Source: Pseudoduganella ginsengisoli (lineage in GTDB: Bacteria > Pseudomonadota > Gammaproteobacteria > Burkholderiales > Burkholderiaceae_D). From it: a stretch of DNA of 64,000 nt. Shown piece by piece: positions 44,144 through 52,764 of the stretch (position 1 is the stretch's first letter; the number at the start of each line of letters is the position of its first letter). The notes beneath the pieces are model-generated. The model did not search any database and was not told where the DNA came from. It worked only from the letters and a program-made list of their open reading frames with translations. Location: the NCBI RefSeq assembly GCF_009720865.1, contig NZ_WNLA01000010.1, positions 62,001 to 126,000 on the forward strand, read 5' to 3'. Position numbers and translations under genes: made by a program.

Positions 44144-44633
44144 TCCGCTGCAGCGCAAACGACGACTTCACATCCAGCACAGCAGGGTGGCGCAGCAGCG
44201 TCGCCATCATGAAGCGGGAAAAGTGGTCCATGTCTTCCACGTGCACGCGCAGCAGGTAATCCATTTCACCGGTCATCGCATAGCACGCCACCACTTCCGG
44301 CCACTGTTCCACCGCCACGGCGAAGTCCGCGCGCGGCGACGCGCCGGCCGGGTTCACGCCCAGTGCACGGGCATTGCTGTGGGCTGCCGCATCACTGTGT
44401 TTTTCCAGCCGCACGTTCACGTAAGCCAGCAGGCCCAGGCCGATCTTGTCCGGGTCCAGCAGCGCCACGTACTGGCGGATCACGCCTTCCTCTTCCAGCC
44501 GTTTGATGCGGCGCAGGCAAGGGGAGGGCGACAGGTTGACTTGTTCGGCCACGTCCTGGTTGGACAAGCGGCCATCGCTTTGCAAGATGGACAAAATCTT
44601 ACGGTCGGTTTTGTCGAGCGCAATTTTAGTCAT
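44112..44633 (-). CDS. Lrp/AsnC family transcription regulator
   Basis: A 173-residue regulator. The N-terminal helix-turn-helix covers LSNQDVAEQVNLSPSPCLRRIKRLEEEG, and a C-terminal RAM ligand-binding domain spans about 75-160 (VVACYAMTGEMDYLLRVHVED). GAGGAAATC precedes the ATG at 44633. It is divergent to hpd across a 193-bp region, so it is a good candidate to control hpd and the indolepyruvate oxidoreductase in response to an aromatic amino acid; that is an inference from position. Members often regulate their own gene too. Confidence 0.93.
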   Translation of the reverse strand: MTKIALDKTDRKILSILQSDGRLSNQDVAEQVNLSPSPCLRRIKRLEEEGVIRQYVALLDPDKIGLGLLAYVNVRLEKHSDAAAHSNARALGVNPAGASPRADFAVAVEQWPEVVACYAMTGEMDYLLRVHVEDMDHFSRFMMATLLRHPAVLDVKSSFALQRIKDTTALPLL

Positions 44634-44779
44634 GATTTCCTCTTATTCTTTTGGCGATCGGTTTTGCCGGCCGCGTTCATGGTCACAAATCCCTATTTTT
44701 GTCAGGCATTCGGCAATATTATTGCGCAAATTTTGTGAGGTCAGGAATTATTCGCAATTAAATGCTGCCCTTAGAGGTC

Positions 44780-44813
44780 TATACTGTGCGAAAAATACCT
44801 TACGTATACGTAA
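44780..44813 (+). promoter_or_regulatory. Promoter and palindromic operator candidate of hpd
   Basis: TATACT at 44780-44785 is a good -10 element for hpd, but the -35 position has no TTGACA-like sequence, which suggests activator dependence. A perfect 14-bp palindrome TTACGTATACGTAA (44800-44813) follows, just downstream of the expected start of transcription and immediately before the ribosome binding site. It could be an operator. It resembles TTACGT-type sites of MerR-family LiuR regulators from memory, though the neighbouring regulator is of the Lrp type. Confidence 0.5.
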
Positions 44814-44826
44814 ACCGGAGACCGCC

Positions 44827-45936
44827 ATGAAATTTGAGCCGTGGGACAATCCAATGGGGACCGATGGATTCGAGTTCGTCGAATATGCGGCGCCGGATCC
44901 GAAGGCCCTGGGCGCGCTGTTCGAGAGCATGGGCTTTACCGCCATTGCCCGCCACCGCCACAAGGATGTGACCCTGTACCGCCAGGGCGGCATCAATTTC
45001 ATCATCAATGCGGAAAAGGATTCGTTTGCACAGCGTTTCGCGCGCCAGCATGGTCCATCCGTGTGCGCCATTGCCATCCGCGTCAATGACGCGGCGTTTG
45101 CGTACCAGCGCGCGCTGGAAATGGGCGCGTGGGGTTTTGACAACAAAACCGGCCCGATGGAGCTGAATATTCCCGCCATCAAGGGTGTCGGCGATTCGCT
45201 GTTGTATTTCGTCGACCGCTGGCGCGGCAAGAATCCGCAGGGCGGCATTGGCGATATTTCCATTTATGACGTGGATTTCGTGGCGATTCCAGGCGCCGAG
45301 GCCAACCCGGTGGGCAATGGCCTGACCTATATCGACCACCTGACGCACAACGTCCACCGTGGCCGCATGAAGGAATGGGCATCGTTCTATGAAAACCTGT
45401 TCAACTTCCGCGAAATCCGCTACTTCGACATTGAAGGCAAGTTGACGGGCCTGAAGTCCAAGGCCATGACGTCGCCGTGCGGCAAAATCCGCATCCCCAT
45501 CAATGAATCGTCGGACGACAAGTCGCAAATTGCGGAATACCTGGACGCGTACCACGGCGAAGGCATCCAGCACATCGCGCTGGGGACCGACAATATTTAC
45601 CACTCCGTGCAAGCCATGCGCGACACGGGCATCGTGTTCCAGGACACCATCGCCACCTACTATGAACTGGTGGACCGCCGCCTGCCGAACCATGGCGAAA
45701 ACCTGGAAGAATTGAAGCGGCTGCGCATCCTCATCGATGGCCACAGCAATGAGCAAGAGCGCGAATTGCTGCTGCAAATTTTCACGCAAAACGTCATCGG
45801 CCCGATTTTCTTTGAAATCATCCAGCGCAAAGGCGATCAAGGTTTCGGCGAAGGCAACTTCCGCGCGCTGTTTGAATCCATCGAGCTGGACCAGATCAAG
45901 CGCGGCGTGCTGAAAGACGACACCGCGAAAGCCTGA
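44827..45936 (+). CDS. hpd: 4-hydroxyphenylpyruvate dioxygenase
   Basis: A 369-residue cytoplasmic Fe(II) enzyme that turns 4-hydroxyphenylpyruvate into homogentisate in tyrosine and phenylalanine breakdown. The iron ligands lie in YIDHLTHNV, IQHIALGT and GPIFFEIIQRKG, and GFGEGNFRALFESIE is the conserved C-terminal closing helix. The ATG at 44827 follows CGGAGACC; the ORF is open from 44446 but that part overlaps the divergent regulator. No hmgA or fahA follows, so homogentisate must be handled by genes elsewhere. A hairpin of GGTAG/CACAGC with GCTGTG/TACC (45947-45986) lies after its stop. Confidence 0.96.
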   Translation: MKFEPWDNPMGTDGFEFVEYAAPDPKALGALFESMGFTAIARHRHKDVTLYRQGGINFIINAEKDSFAQRFARQHGPSVCAIAIRVNDAAFAYQRALEMGAWGFDNKTGPMELNIPAIKGVGDSLLYFVDRWRGKNPQGGIGDISIYDVDFVAIPGAEANPVGNGLTYIDHLTHNVHRGRMKEWASFYENLFNFREIRYFDIEGKLTGLKSKAMTSPCGKIRIPINESSDDKSQIAEYLDAYHGEGIQHIALGTDNIYHSVQAMRDTGIVFQDTIATYYELVDRRLPNHGENLEELKRLRILIDGHSNEQERELLLQIFTQNVIGPIFFEIIQRKGDQGFGEGNFRALFESIELDQIKRGVLKDDTAKA

Positions 45937-46072
45937 CTTTTAAAACGGTAGCGCCACAGCAGAATGGCGCGCCTGGCTGTGCTACCCTGAATCCACAGGA
46001 TTGCATAACCATTACATCGATTCCGACGGCGCTCCCACAAGGTGCGCCCCGAGTAACAATTGGAGACATTGA

Positions 46073-49000
46073 ATGAATGCACCAGTCAAAGGTTCCGACC
46101 TGGAACCGGGTTCGCCGGCGAACGACATTTCGCTGGACGATAAATGGACGCTGGAACGTGGCCGCGCGTTTATGACGGGCACGCAAGCGCTGATCCGCCT
46201 GCCGATGATGCAGCGCGAGCGCGACGTGAAAGCAGGTTTGAATACGGCCGGCTACATCACCGGCTACCGTGGCTCGCCCGTCACCAGCGTTGACATGACG
46301 GCGATGAAGGCGAAGAAATACCTGGACGCCCACCACATCAAATTCCACCCTGGCATGAACGAAGACCTGGCTGCGACTGCCGTGTGGGGCACGCAGCAGA
46401 CCAATTTGTTCCCAGGCGCGAAATATGACGGCGTGTTCGGCATGTGGTACGGCAAAGGCCCTGGCGTGGACCGCTGCGGCGACGTCTTCAAGCACGCGAA
46501 CAATGCCGGTACGTCGAAATACGGCGGTGTGCTGGTGCTGGCCGGCGACGACCATGCGGCGAAATCGTCGTCGATCGCGCACCAGTCGGATCACATCTTG
46601 AATGCCTGCGGCATTCCCGTGCTGTACCCATCGTCCGTGCAGGAATACCTGGATTACGGCTTGCATGCATTTGCCATGAGCCGCTACACGGGCCTGTGGG
46701 TATCGATGAAATGCGTGACCGACATCATCGAATCGGGCGCCGTGGTGGACTTCGATCCGGACCGCGTGCAAATCCAGACCCCGACCGACTTCGAACTGCC
46801 GGCAGGCGGCTTGAACATCCGCTGGCCGGATGCCGTGCTGGATCAGGAAGCGCGCATGAACACGTACAAGTGGTATGCAGCGCTGGCTTACGTGCGCGCC
46901 AACAAGCTCAATAAAATCATCTGGGACAGCCCGAAACCCAAGATCGGCATCATCACGGCCGGCAAATCGTACCTCGATACGCGCCAGGCGCTGGCCGACC
47001 TGGGCATCGATGAACAGGCTGCCGCCGATATCGGCCTGCGTCTGTACAAGATTGGCATGACGTGGCCATTGGAAGCGTCCGGCGTGCAGGATTTTGCGCG
47101 CGGCCTGGACGAAATTCTTGTGGTCGAGGAAAAGCGCCAGATCCTGGAATACCAGCTGAAAGAAGAGTTGTACAACTTGCCGGACTCGCAGCGTCCGCGC
47201 GTGGTCGGCAAATTCGACGACACGGGCGAATGGTCGCTGAACCCGAAAACCGGCCACGGCGACTGGCTGCTGCCGGCCACGTATGAATTGTCGCCGGCGC
47301 AAATCGCGCGCGCCATCGCGTCCCGCATTTCGCACTATTGCGCCGGCCATCCGGTGGCAGCCCGCGTGGCGGAACGGATCGCGTTCCTGGAACAAAAAGA
47401 ACTGGTGCTGAAGAACATCAACACCAAGCCGGACCCGCAAAAAGACCGCACGCCATTCTTCTGCTCCGGCTGCCCGCACAACAGCTCGACCAAGGTGCCG
47501 GAAGGTTCGCGCGCACTGGCCGGTATCGGCTGCCACTACATGGTGCAGTGGATGGACCGCGAAACGTCGACCTTTACGCACATGGGCGGCGAGGGCATCA
47601 CGTGGGTGGGCCAGGCGCCGTTCACCAATGAAAAGCACGTATTCACCAACCTCGGTGACGGCACGTACTTCCACTCTGGTTTGCTGGCGATCCGCGCGGC
47701 GGTCGCGGCCAAGGTCAACATCACGTACAAGATCCTGTTCAACGACGCGGTCGCCATGACGGGCGGCCAGACCTTCGATGGTCCGCTCGACCCGGGCATG
47801 ATTTCGCGCCAGATCGCGGCGGAAGGCGTGAGCCCGATCATTGTCGTTACGGACGAACCGGAAAAGTATCCGGACAATTACAACTGGGCGCCTGGCGTCA
47901 CCGTGCGCCACCGTTCTGAATTGATGGACGTGCAGCGCGAACTGCGCGATGCGCCGGGCGTGTCGGCCATGATTTATGACCAGACCTGTGCGTCGGAAAA
48001 ACGCCGCCGCCGGAAGCGCAATGAATTCCCTGATCCAGCCAAGCGCGCCGTCATCAATGAAGCCGTGTGCGAAGGCTGCGGCGACTGCTCGGTCCAGTCG
48101 AACTGCCTGTCGGTGGAACCGCTGGAAACGGAACTGGGCCGCAAGCGCCAGATCAACCAGTCGTCGTGCAACAAGGACTTTTCCTGCACCACCGGCTTCT
48201 GCCCGAGCTTCGTGACGGTGGAAGGCGGCGCGCTGAAAAAGCCGAAGAAAGCTGCTGCCGGCGATACCGCCATGCCTGTGCTGCCGACGCCGGCCATGCC
48301 ATCGACGGCGGAACCGTTCGGTATCCTGGTGACGGGTATCGGCGGCACCGGCGTCGTGACCGTGGGCCAGATCCTGGCCGTGGCCGCGCACGTGGAAGGC
48401 AAGGGCGCCGTGGTGCTGGACATGAGCGGCCTGGCGCAAAAGGGCGGCCCTGTGATGTCGCACGTGCGCCTGGCCGATAAACAGTCCGACTTGCACTCGA
48501 CCCGCGTCGGTACCGGCATGACGGACCTCGTGATTGGCTGCGACCAGATCGTGACGGCCAGCCGCGACGCGCTGTCGCGCATGGGCGAAGGCCGCACGTG
48601 GGCCGCCGTCAATTCGACGGGCGCCACCACGGCAGCGTTTGTGAAAAACCCGGACTGGCAATTCCCGGCAGCGTCGTCGCAAGGTGAAATCATCAAGGCG
48701 TGCGGTCAGGACCGCGTTGATTTCGTCGACGCCGGCACCATGGCGACAGCGCTGATGGGCGACTCGATTGCCACCAACATGTTCATGCTGGGCTATGCGT
48801 TCCAGAAGGGCCACGTGCCGTTGAGCGAAGCGTCGATCATGAAGGCGATTGAATTGAATGCCGTGTCGGTAGGCTTCAACAAAGCGGCATTTACGTGGGG
48901 CCGTACGGCTGCGCATGACCTGGCGCTGGTGACCAGGCTGACCATGCCGGCGCAAGTGATCGAGTTCAAGCGCACGCAGTCGCTGGACGATGTGATCAGC

Positions 49001-49642
49001 CGCCGCGTTGAATTGCTGACCGCGTACCAGGATGGCGCCTATGCGGCGAAGTACAAAGCCTTCGTTGACCAGGTGCGTGCTGCGGAAGACAAGGTTGCCA
49101 ACGGCAAGCCGCTGCGCCTGACGGAAGCGGTCGCGAAATACCTGTACAAGCTGATGGCGTACAAGGATGAGTATGAAGTGGCGCGCCTGCACAGCGACCC
49201 GGCGTTCCGCGCGAAAATCGAATCCATGTTCGAAGGCGATTACCAGCTGAAGTTCCACCTGGCGCCGCCGCTGCTGGCCAAGAAAGACAAGGATGGCCAT
49301 TTGATCAAGCAGCAATTCGGCCCATGGATGATGAAAGCGTTTGGCGTGCTGGCCAAGTTCAAAGGGCTGCGCGGAACAAAGCTGGATATCTTCGGCTATA
49401 CGGAAGAGCGCAAGATGGAACGCGCGCTGATCGGTGAATACCTGCAAACGGTATCGGGCTTGCTGGGCCGGCTGACTGCCGACAACCTGGCGCAAGCCGT
49501 CGCCATCGCATCCATTCCGGAAAATATCCGCGGCTATGGCCACGTGAAGGAGCGCCACCTGAAGTCGGCCAAGGAGAAAGAAGCCGCACTGCTGGCTGCC
49601 TTCAACGCACCGGCATCGGCCAAGGCGCCGCACGCCGCGTAA
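46073..49642 (+). CDS. Indolepyruvate:ferredoxin oxidoreductase, fused subunits
   Basis: A 1189-residue 2-oxoacid oxidoreductase that takes aryl pyruvates to aryl-acetyl-CoA with ferredoxin as acceptor. An IorA-like part with GYRGSPVTSVD near the start and TPP-binding MTGGQTFDGPLDPG around 560 is followed by an Fe-S segment: CSGCPHN near 465 and a cysteine cluster CEGCGDC...C...C...CTTGFC near 665-720. The IorB-like gamma domain, with GIGGTGVVTVGQIL and GLAQKGGPVMSH, begins near 745. It is linked by position to hpd and the Lrp-type regulator, which favours aromatic amino acid degradation. It has its own terminator. Confidence 0.93.
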   Translation: MNAPVKGSDLEPGSPANDISLDDKWTLERGRAFMTGTQALIRLPMMQRERDVKAGLNTAGYITGYRGSPVTSVDMTAMKAKKYLDAHHIKFHPGMNEDLAATAVWGTQQTNLFPGAKYDGVFGMWYGKGPGVDRCGDVFKHANNAGTSKYGGVLVLAGDDHAAKSSSIAHQSDHILNACGIPVLYPSSVQEYLDYGLHAFAMSRYTGLWVSMKCVTDIIESGAVVDFDPDRVQIQTPTDFELPAGGLNIRWPDAVLDQEARMNTYKWYAALAYVRANKLNKIIWDSPKPKIGIITAGKSYLDTRQALADLGIDEQAAADIGLRLYKIGMTWPLEASGVQDFARGLDEILVVEEKRQILEYQLKEELYNLPDSQRPRVVGKFDDTGEWSLNPKTGHGDWLLPATYELSPAQIARAIASRISHYCAGHPVAARVAERIAFLEQKELVLKNINTKPDPQKDRTPFFCSGCPHNSSTKVPEGSRALAGIGCHYMVQWMDRETSTFTHMGGEGITWVGQAPFTNEKHVFTNLGDGTYFHSGLLAIRAAVAAKVNITYKILFNDAVAMTGGQTFDGPLDPGMISRQIAAEGVSPIIVVTDEPEKYPDNYNWAPGVTVRHRSELMDVQRELRDAPGVSAMIYDQTCASEKRRRRKRNEFPDPAKRAVINEAVCEGCGDCSVQSNCLSVEPLETELGRKRQINQSSCNKDFSCTTGFCPSFVTVEGGALKKPKKAAAGDTAMPVLPTPAMPSTAEPFGILVTGIGGTGVVTVGQILAVAAHVEGKGAVVLDMSGLAQKGGPVMSHVRLADKQSDLHSTRVGTGMTDLVIGCDQIVTASRDALSRMGEGRTWAAVNSTGATTAAFVKNPDWQFPAASSQGEIIKACGQDRVDFVDAGTMATALMGDSIATNMFMLGYAFQKGHVPLSEASIMKAIELNAVSVGFNKAAFTWGRTAAHDLALVTRLTMPAQVIEFKRTQSLDDVISRRVELLTAYQDGAYAAKYKAFVDQVRAAEDKVANGKPLRLTEAVAKYLYKLMAYKDEYEVARLHSDPAFRAKIESMFEGDYQLKFHLAPPLLAKKDKDGHLIKQQFGPWMMKAFGVLAKFKGLRGTKLDIFGYTEERKMERALIGEYLQTVSGLLGRLTADNLAQAVAIASIPENIRGYGHVKERHLKSAKEKEAALLAAFNAPASAKAPHAA

Positions 49643-49663
49643 TCCGGGCCAGATGGCTTGAAC

Positions 49664-49701
49664 AACGCCGGTATCCGCGCTGCGGAGCCGGCGTTTTTTT
49701 C
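49664..49701 (+). terminator. Rho-independent terminator after the indolepyruvate oxidoreductase gene
   Basis: AACGCCGG...CCGC pairs with GCGG...CCGGCGTT and is followed by seven T residues. It lies 22 bases past the stop codon and separates this gene from the ethylene-receptor-like kinase operon. Confidence 0.9.
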
Positions 49702-49847
49702 TATATATCGGCGATTGAACACTACTCTCCGTTTTAAAAACAACGGGCGGCGGTTACTGCCGGTACCAGCATTGTAAAATAGCTTACTTCCGGGTAAGCC
49801 ATTGCACCACAGCCCGGGCCGATCAACCACGCGCATATGAGGCGATC

Positions 49848-51269
49848 ATGGTGAACTGGTCAGACGTGGCATTTGACCTTTACCCGCATGGCTATTGCCT
49901 GTCCTGGCAGCCATTCCTGCTGTGGCTGCACGCGGGCGCGGACCTGGTGGTTTCCCTCGCCTATTTCGTGATTCCCGCCCTGTTATTGAAACTGGTGCGC
50001 CAGCGCCAGGATTTACAGTTCAGCTGGATGTTTGTATTGTTCGGCGTCTTTATCCTGGCGTGCGGCGCCACCCACGTGATGAATTTGTGGACCCTGTGGC
50101 GTCCTGACTATCTCGCGGCCGGCATGGTGAAAGTCGTGACGGCCATTGCCTCGGTGGGCACCGCCATTGCACTGGGGGTGTTGCTGCCCACGGCGGTTGC
50201 ACTGCCTGGGCCCGCGCAATGGGAATCCGTCCACCAGAACTTGCGCCGCGAAATTGGCGAGCGCAAGGAGGCGGAACAGCAGGTCAATCAATTGAACCTG
50301 GAACTGGAACAGCGCGTGCGCGAACGCACGGCCGAGCTGGAAACGGCGAACCGCCATTTATCGTTGCTGCATGAAGAATTGGAACAGCGCATCCGCGACC
50401 GCACACGCGAACTCGAACAGGCGCAGGCTCAATTGCTGGCGGCCGCCCACCAGGCCGGGATGTCGGAAATCGCCACCAACGTGCTGCATAACGTGGGCAA
50501 TGTGTTGAACAGCGTGAATGTGTCAGCCAATGTGATTGGCCATAAGGTGCGGGCATCGGAAGTATCCGGCCTGGCCCGCGCCGTCCGGTTGATGGAGCGT
50601 CCCGATGGCGACCTGGCGGCGTTCTTGTCGGATGACCCCAAGGGAAAACTGTTGCCGGCCTATTTGTCGAAATTGTCCGATGCGCTCGCGGAAGAACAGC
50701 AAAGCATCGCCGCCGAAGTGGCGTCGCTGATGTCCAGTGTCGAACATATCAAGCAAATCGTCGCTATCCAGCAATCGTATGCAGGCGTGGCCAGCCTGTC
50801 GGAAGCCGTGGCGCCTGCCGCGCTGCTGGACGATGCGCTGCGCATGAGCGCCGATGCGCTGGAGCGCCATGGCGTGGACGTACAGCGCGAGGTGGCAGAC
50901 ATGCCAGTGTTGCCGCTGGACCGCCACCGCACGTTGATGATCTTGCTGAACTTGATCAGCAATGCCAAGTATGCGGTGGAGGGGCGGCCGGAGCCCCGGA
51001 TCATCACGGTATCGGTTAGCATGCCGGCGCCGGACCGGCTGCGTTTTTGCGTCAGCGATACCGGCGTCGGCATCGCCGCGGCGGAACTCACGCGTATCTT
51101 TGCGCACGGCTATACAACGCGGCGCGGCGGCCACGGTTATGGCTTGCACAGCTGCGCCATTGCCGCGCGTGAAATGCACGGCGTGTTGACGGCGCACAGC
51201 GATGGGCCGGGAAAAGGCGCAGTCTTCACTTTGGAATTGCCTGTGCAGACCTGGGAGGGCCGCGCATGA
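49848..51269 (+). CDS. Ethylene-receptor-like (ETR1-type) membrane sensor histidine kinase
   Basis: A 473-residue kinase. The first 115 residues form three membrane helices with the ethylene-binding-domain signature of plant ETR1: D32, Y39, I42, P43, I69, C72 and H76 match ETR1 D25, Y32, I35, P36, I62, C65 and H69 with a constant offset of seven. In ETR1 the cysteine and histidine hold Cu(I). A coiled coil (about 130-205), a phosphoacceptor region with H214 in [12 protein letters not shown], and a HATPase domain ([23 protein letters not shown]) follow. No GAF domain is present, unlike plant receptors. GAGG precedes the ATG. The stop overlaps the next gene by ATGA. Confidence 0.9.
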   Translation: MVNWSDVAFDLYPHGYCLSWQPFLLWLHAGADLVVSLAYFVIPALLLKLVRQRQDLQFSWMFVLFGVFILACGATHVMNLWTLWRPDYLAAGMVKVVTAIASVGTAIALGVLLPTAVALPGPAQWESVHQNLRREIGERKEAEQQVNQLNLELEQRVRERTAELETANRHLSLLHEELEQRIRDRTRELEQAQAQLLAAAHQAGMSEIATNVLHNVGNVLNSVNVSANVIGHKVRASEVSGLARAVRLMERPDGDLAAFLSDDPKGKLLPAYLSKLSDALAEEQQSIAAEVASLMSSVEHIKQIVAIQQSYAGVASLSEAVAPAALLDDALRMSADALERHGVDVQREVADMPVLPLDRHRTLMILLNLISNAKYAVEGRPEPRIITVSVSMPAPDRLRFCVSDTGVGIAAAELTRIFAHGYTTRRGGHGYGLHSCAIAAREMHGVLTAHSDGPGKGAVFTLELPVQTWEGRA

Positions 51270-52687
51270 TCAAGCTGGCGCCCAATTTGCGCGTGCTGGT
51301 GATTGACGACATGCCGTCGATACACGACGACTTCCGCAAGATCCTGTGTCCCGCGCCATCGGCCCGCAGCGAAATGGCGGCGCTGGAAATGGCCCTGTTC
51401 GATGATGCGCCGCCGGCGCCGGCAGCCAGTTCCGCGCCGGCGCAATATGACGTGGCGTTTGCGCTGCAAGGGCAGGATGGCGTGACCCAGGCGGATGAAG
51501 CGCTGACGGCAGGGCGGCCATTTGCGCTGGCGTTTGTCGACATGCGCATGCCGCCCGGCTGGGATGGCATCGAAACCATCGAGCGCCTGTGGCGCCTCGA
51601 CCCGCAATTACAAGTGGTGATTTGTACGGCGTATTCGGATTATTCGTGGACGGAAGTGTTGCGCCGCCTCGATGCGCGCGACCGTTTGCTGGTGCTGAAA
51701 AAGCCGTTCGACAGCATCGAAGTGAGCCAGCTGGCGTGCACGCTGACTGCCAAATGGAACTTGAGCCAGCGCGCCGCATTGCAGATGAGCGGGCTGGAAG
51801 ATGAAGTGCTGCAGCGGACCTCGGAACTGCGCCGCACCAATGCCGCGCTGGAGTCGCAGGTGGTGGAGCGCAAGCATTTGGAAAACCAGATGGTGCAGCA
51901 GGATAAGCTGGCGTCCCTGGGCCAGCTGACGACGGGGATTGCCCATGAACTCAGCGGGCCGATGGAGTATGTGTACGCCAACCTGGCCACCTTGGCGGAA
52001 TACTTCAATGCCATGCAAGCGATGCTGATCGCTTATGGCAAGGAGTGCGGCGAAATGCTGGAGAGCCCTGCGCAACAGCGGTTGGCGAAGCTGTATGACC
52101 GCCTGGAGCTGGACTTCCTGCAAGACGACGTGCCGGCATTGATGGACCATTCCCGCATCGGGCTTGAGCGGGTACGCGCCATCGTGCAGGATTTGACGGA
52201 CTTTTCCCGTGTGAATACGTCGGAGCCGTGGCAATGGAGTGATTTGCACCGGGGGATCGACGCCACGTTGAACCTGGCGGCCAGTGAACTGCGTCCCCAT
52301 GCCGACATCGTGAAGGAATATGGCGAACTGCCGGAAATCGAGTGCCAGCCATCGCACTTGAATCTGGCCATCATGCATTTGCTGGTCAATGCCGCGCAAG
52401 CGATGGGACGTGAGCGGGGCGTCATACACATTCGCACCGGACGTTCCGGCCATGGCCTGGTATGGCTGGAAGTGGCGGACAATGGCAATGGGATTCCGCT
52501 CGATGTACAGCAGCGCATCTTTGAACCGTTTTATACGACCAAGCTGAAAGGCACGGGATTGGGCCTGTCCATTGCCAGCGGCGTGATACAGCGCCATGGC
52601 GGCAATATGGAGGTCCACAGCTCGCCGGGAGCGGGCTCGACCTTCCGCATCTTGCTGCCGGTACGCCAGCCATTTCGCACGGGTTGA
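51266..52687 (+). CDS. Receiver-histidine kinase partner of the ethylene-receptor-like kinase
   Basis: A 473-residue protein with the reverse of the usual order. The N-terminal receiver domain has acidic pair DD at 14-15 and phospho-accepting D92 in FVDMRMPP, with an Ala/Pro-rich insertion (about 35-65). A coiled linker precedes a histidine kinase core with H227 in TTGIAHELSGPMEY, the N box NLAIMHLLVNAAQAMG and G boxes DNGNGIPLD and GTGLGLSIASG. There is no membrane segment, so it is cytoplasmic. The 4-base overlap with the sensor gene and the receiver make it the likely first relay partner. No DNA-binding output is encoded here. Confidence 0.92.
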   Translation: MIKLAPNLRVLVIDDMPSIHDDFRKILCPAPSARSEMAALEMALFDDAPPAPAASSAPAQYDVAFALQGQDGVTQADEALTAGRPFALAFVDMRMPPGWDGIETIERLWRLDPQLQVVICTAYSDYSWTEVLRRLDARDRLLVLKKPFDSIEVSQLACTLTAKWNLSQRAALQMSGLEDEVLQRTSELRRTNAALESQVVERKHLENQMVQQDKLASLGQLTTGIAHELSGPMEYVYANLATLAEYFNAMQAMLIAYGKECGEMLESPAQQRLAKLYDRLELDFLQDDVPALMDHSRIGLERVRAIVQDLTDFSRVNTSEPWQWSDLHRGIDATLNLAASELRPHADIVKEYGELPEIECQPSHLNLAIMHLLVNAAQAMGRERGVIHIRTGRSGHGLVWLEVADNGNGIPLDVQQRIFEPFYTTKLKGTGLGLSIASGVIQRHGGNMEVHSSPGAGSTFRILLPVRQPFRTG

Positions 52688-52764
52688 GGCCGCGCTGCAA
52701 AGCAGCGTATGCTTGTCTATAATTTCCGGCTGTTTGATCTTTATCAACCTCCGGAGACTTTTTA

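Noticed and set aside
45947..45986. Strong terminator after hpd
   Set aside because: A bulged inverted repeat exists but has no T-run, so it cannot be called a rho-independent terminator.
45896..49633. A 1245-codon open frame antisense to the indolepyruvate oxidoreductase gene
   Set aside because: It mirrors the codon structure of the real gene, is Arg/His/Ala-rich without any domain, and has no ribosome binding site. It is a shadow of GC-rich codon usage.
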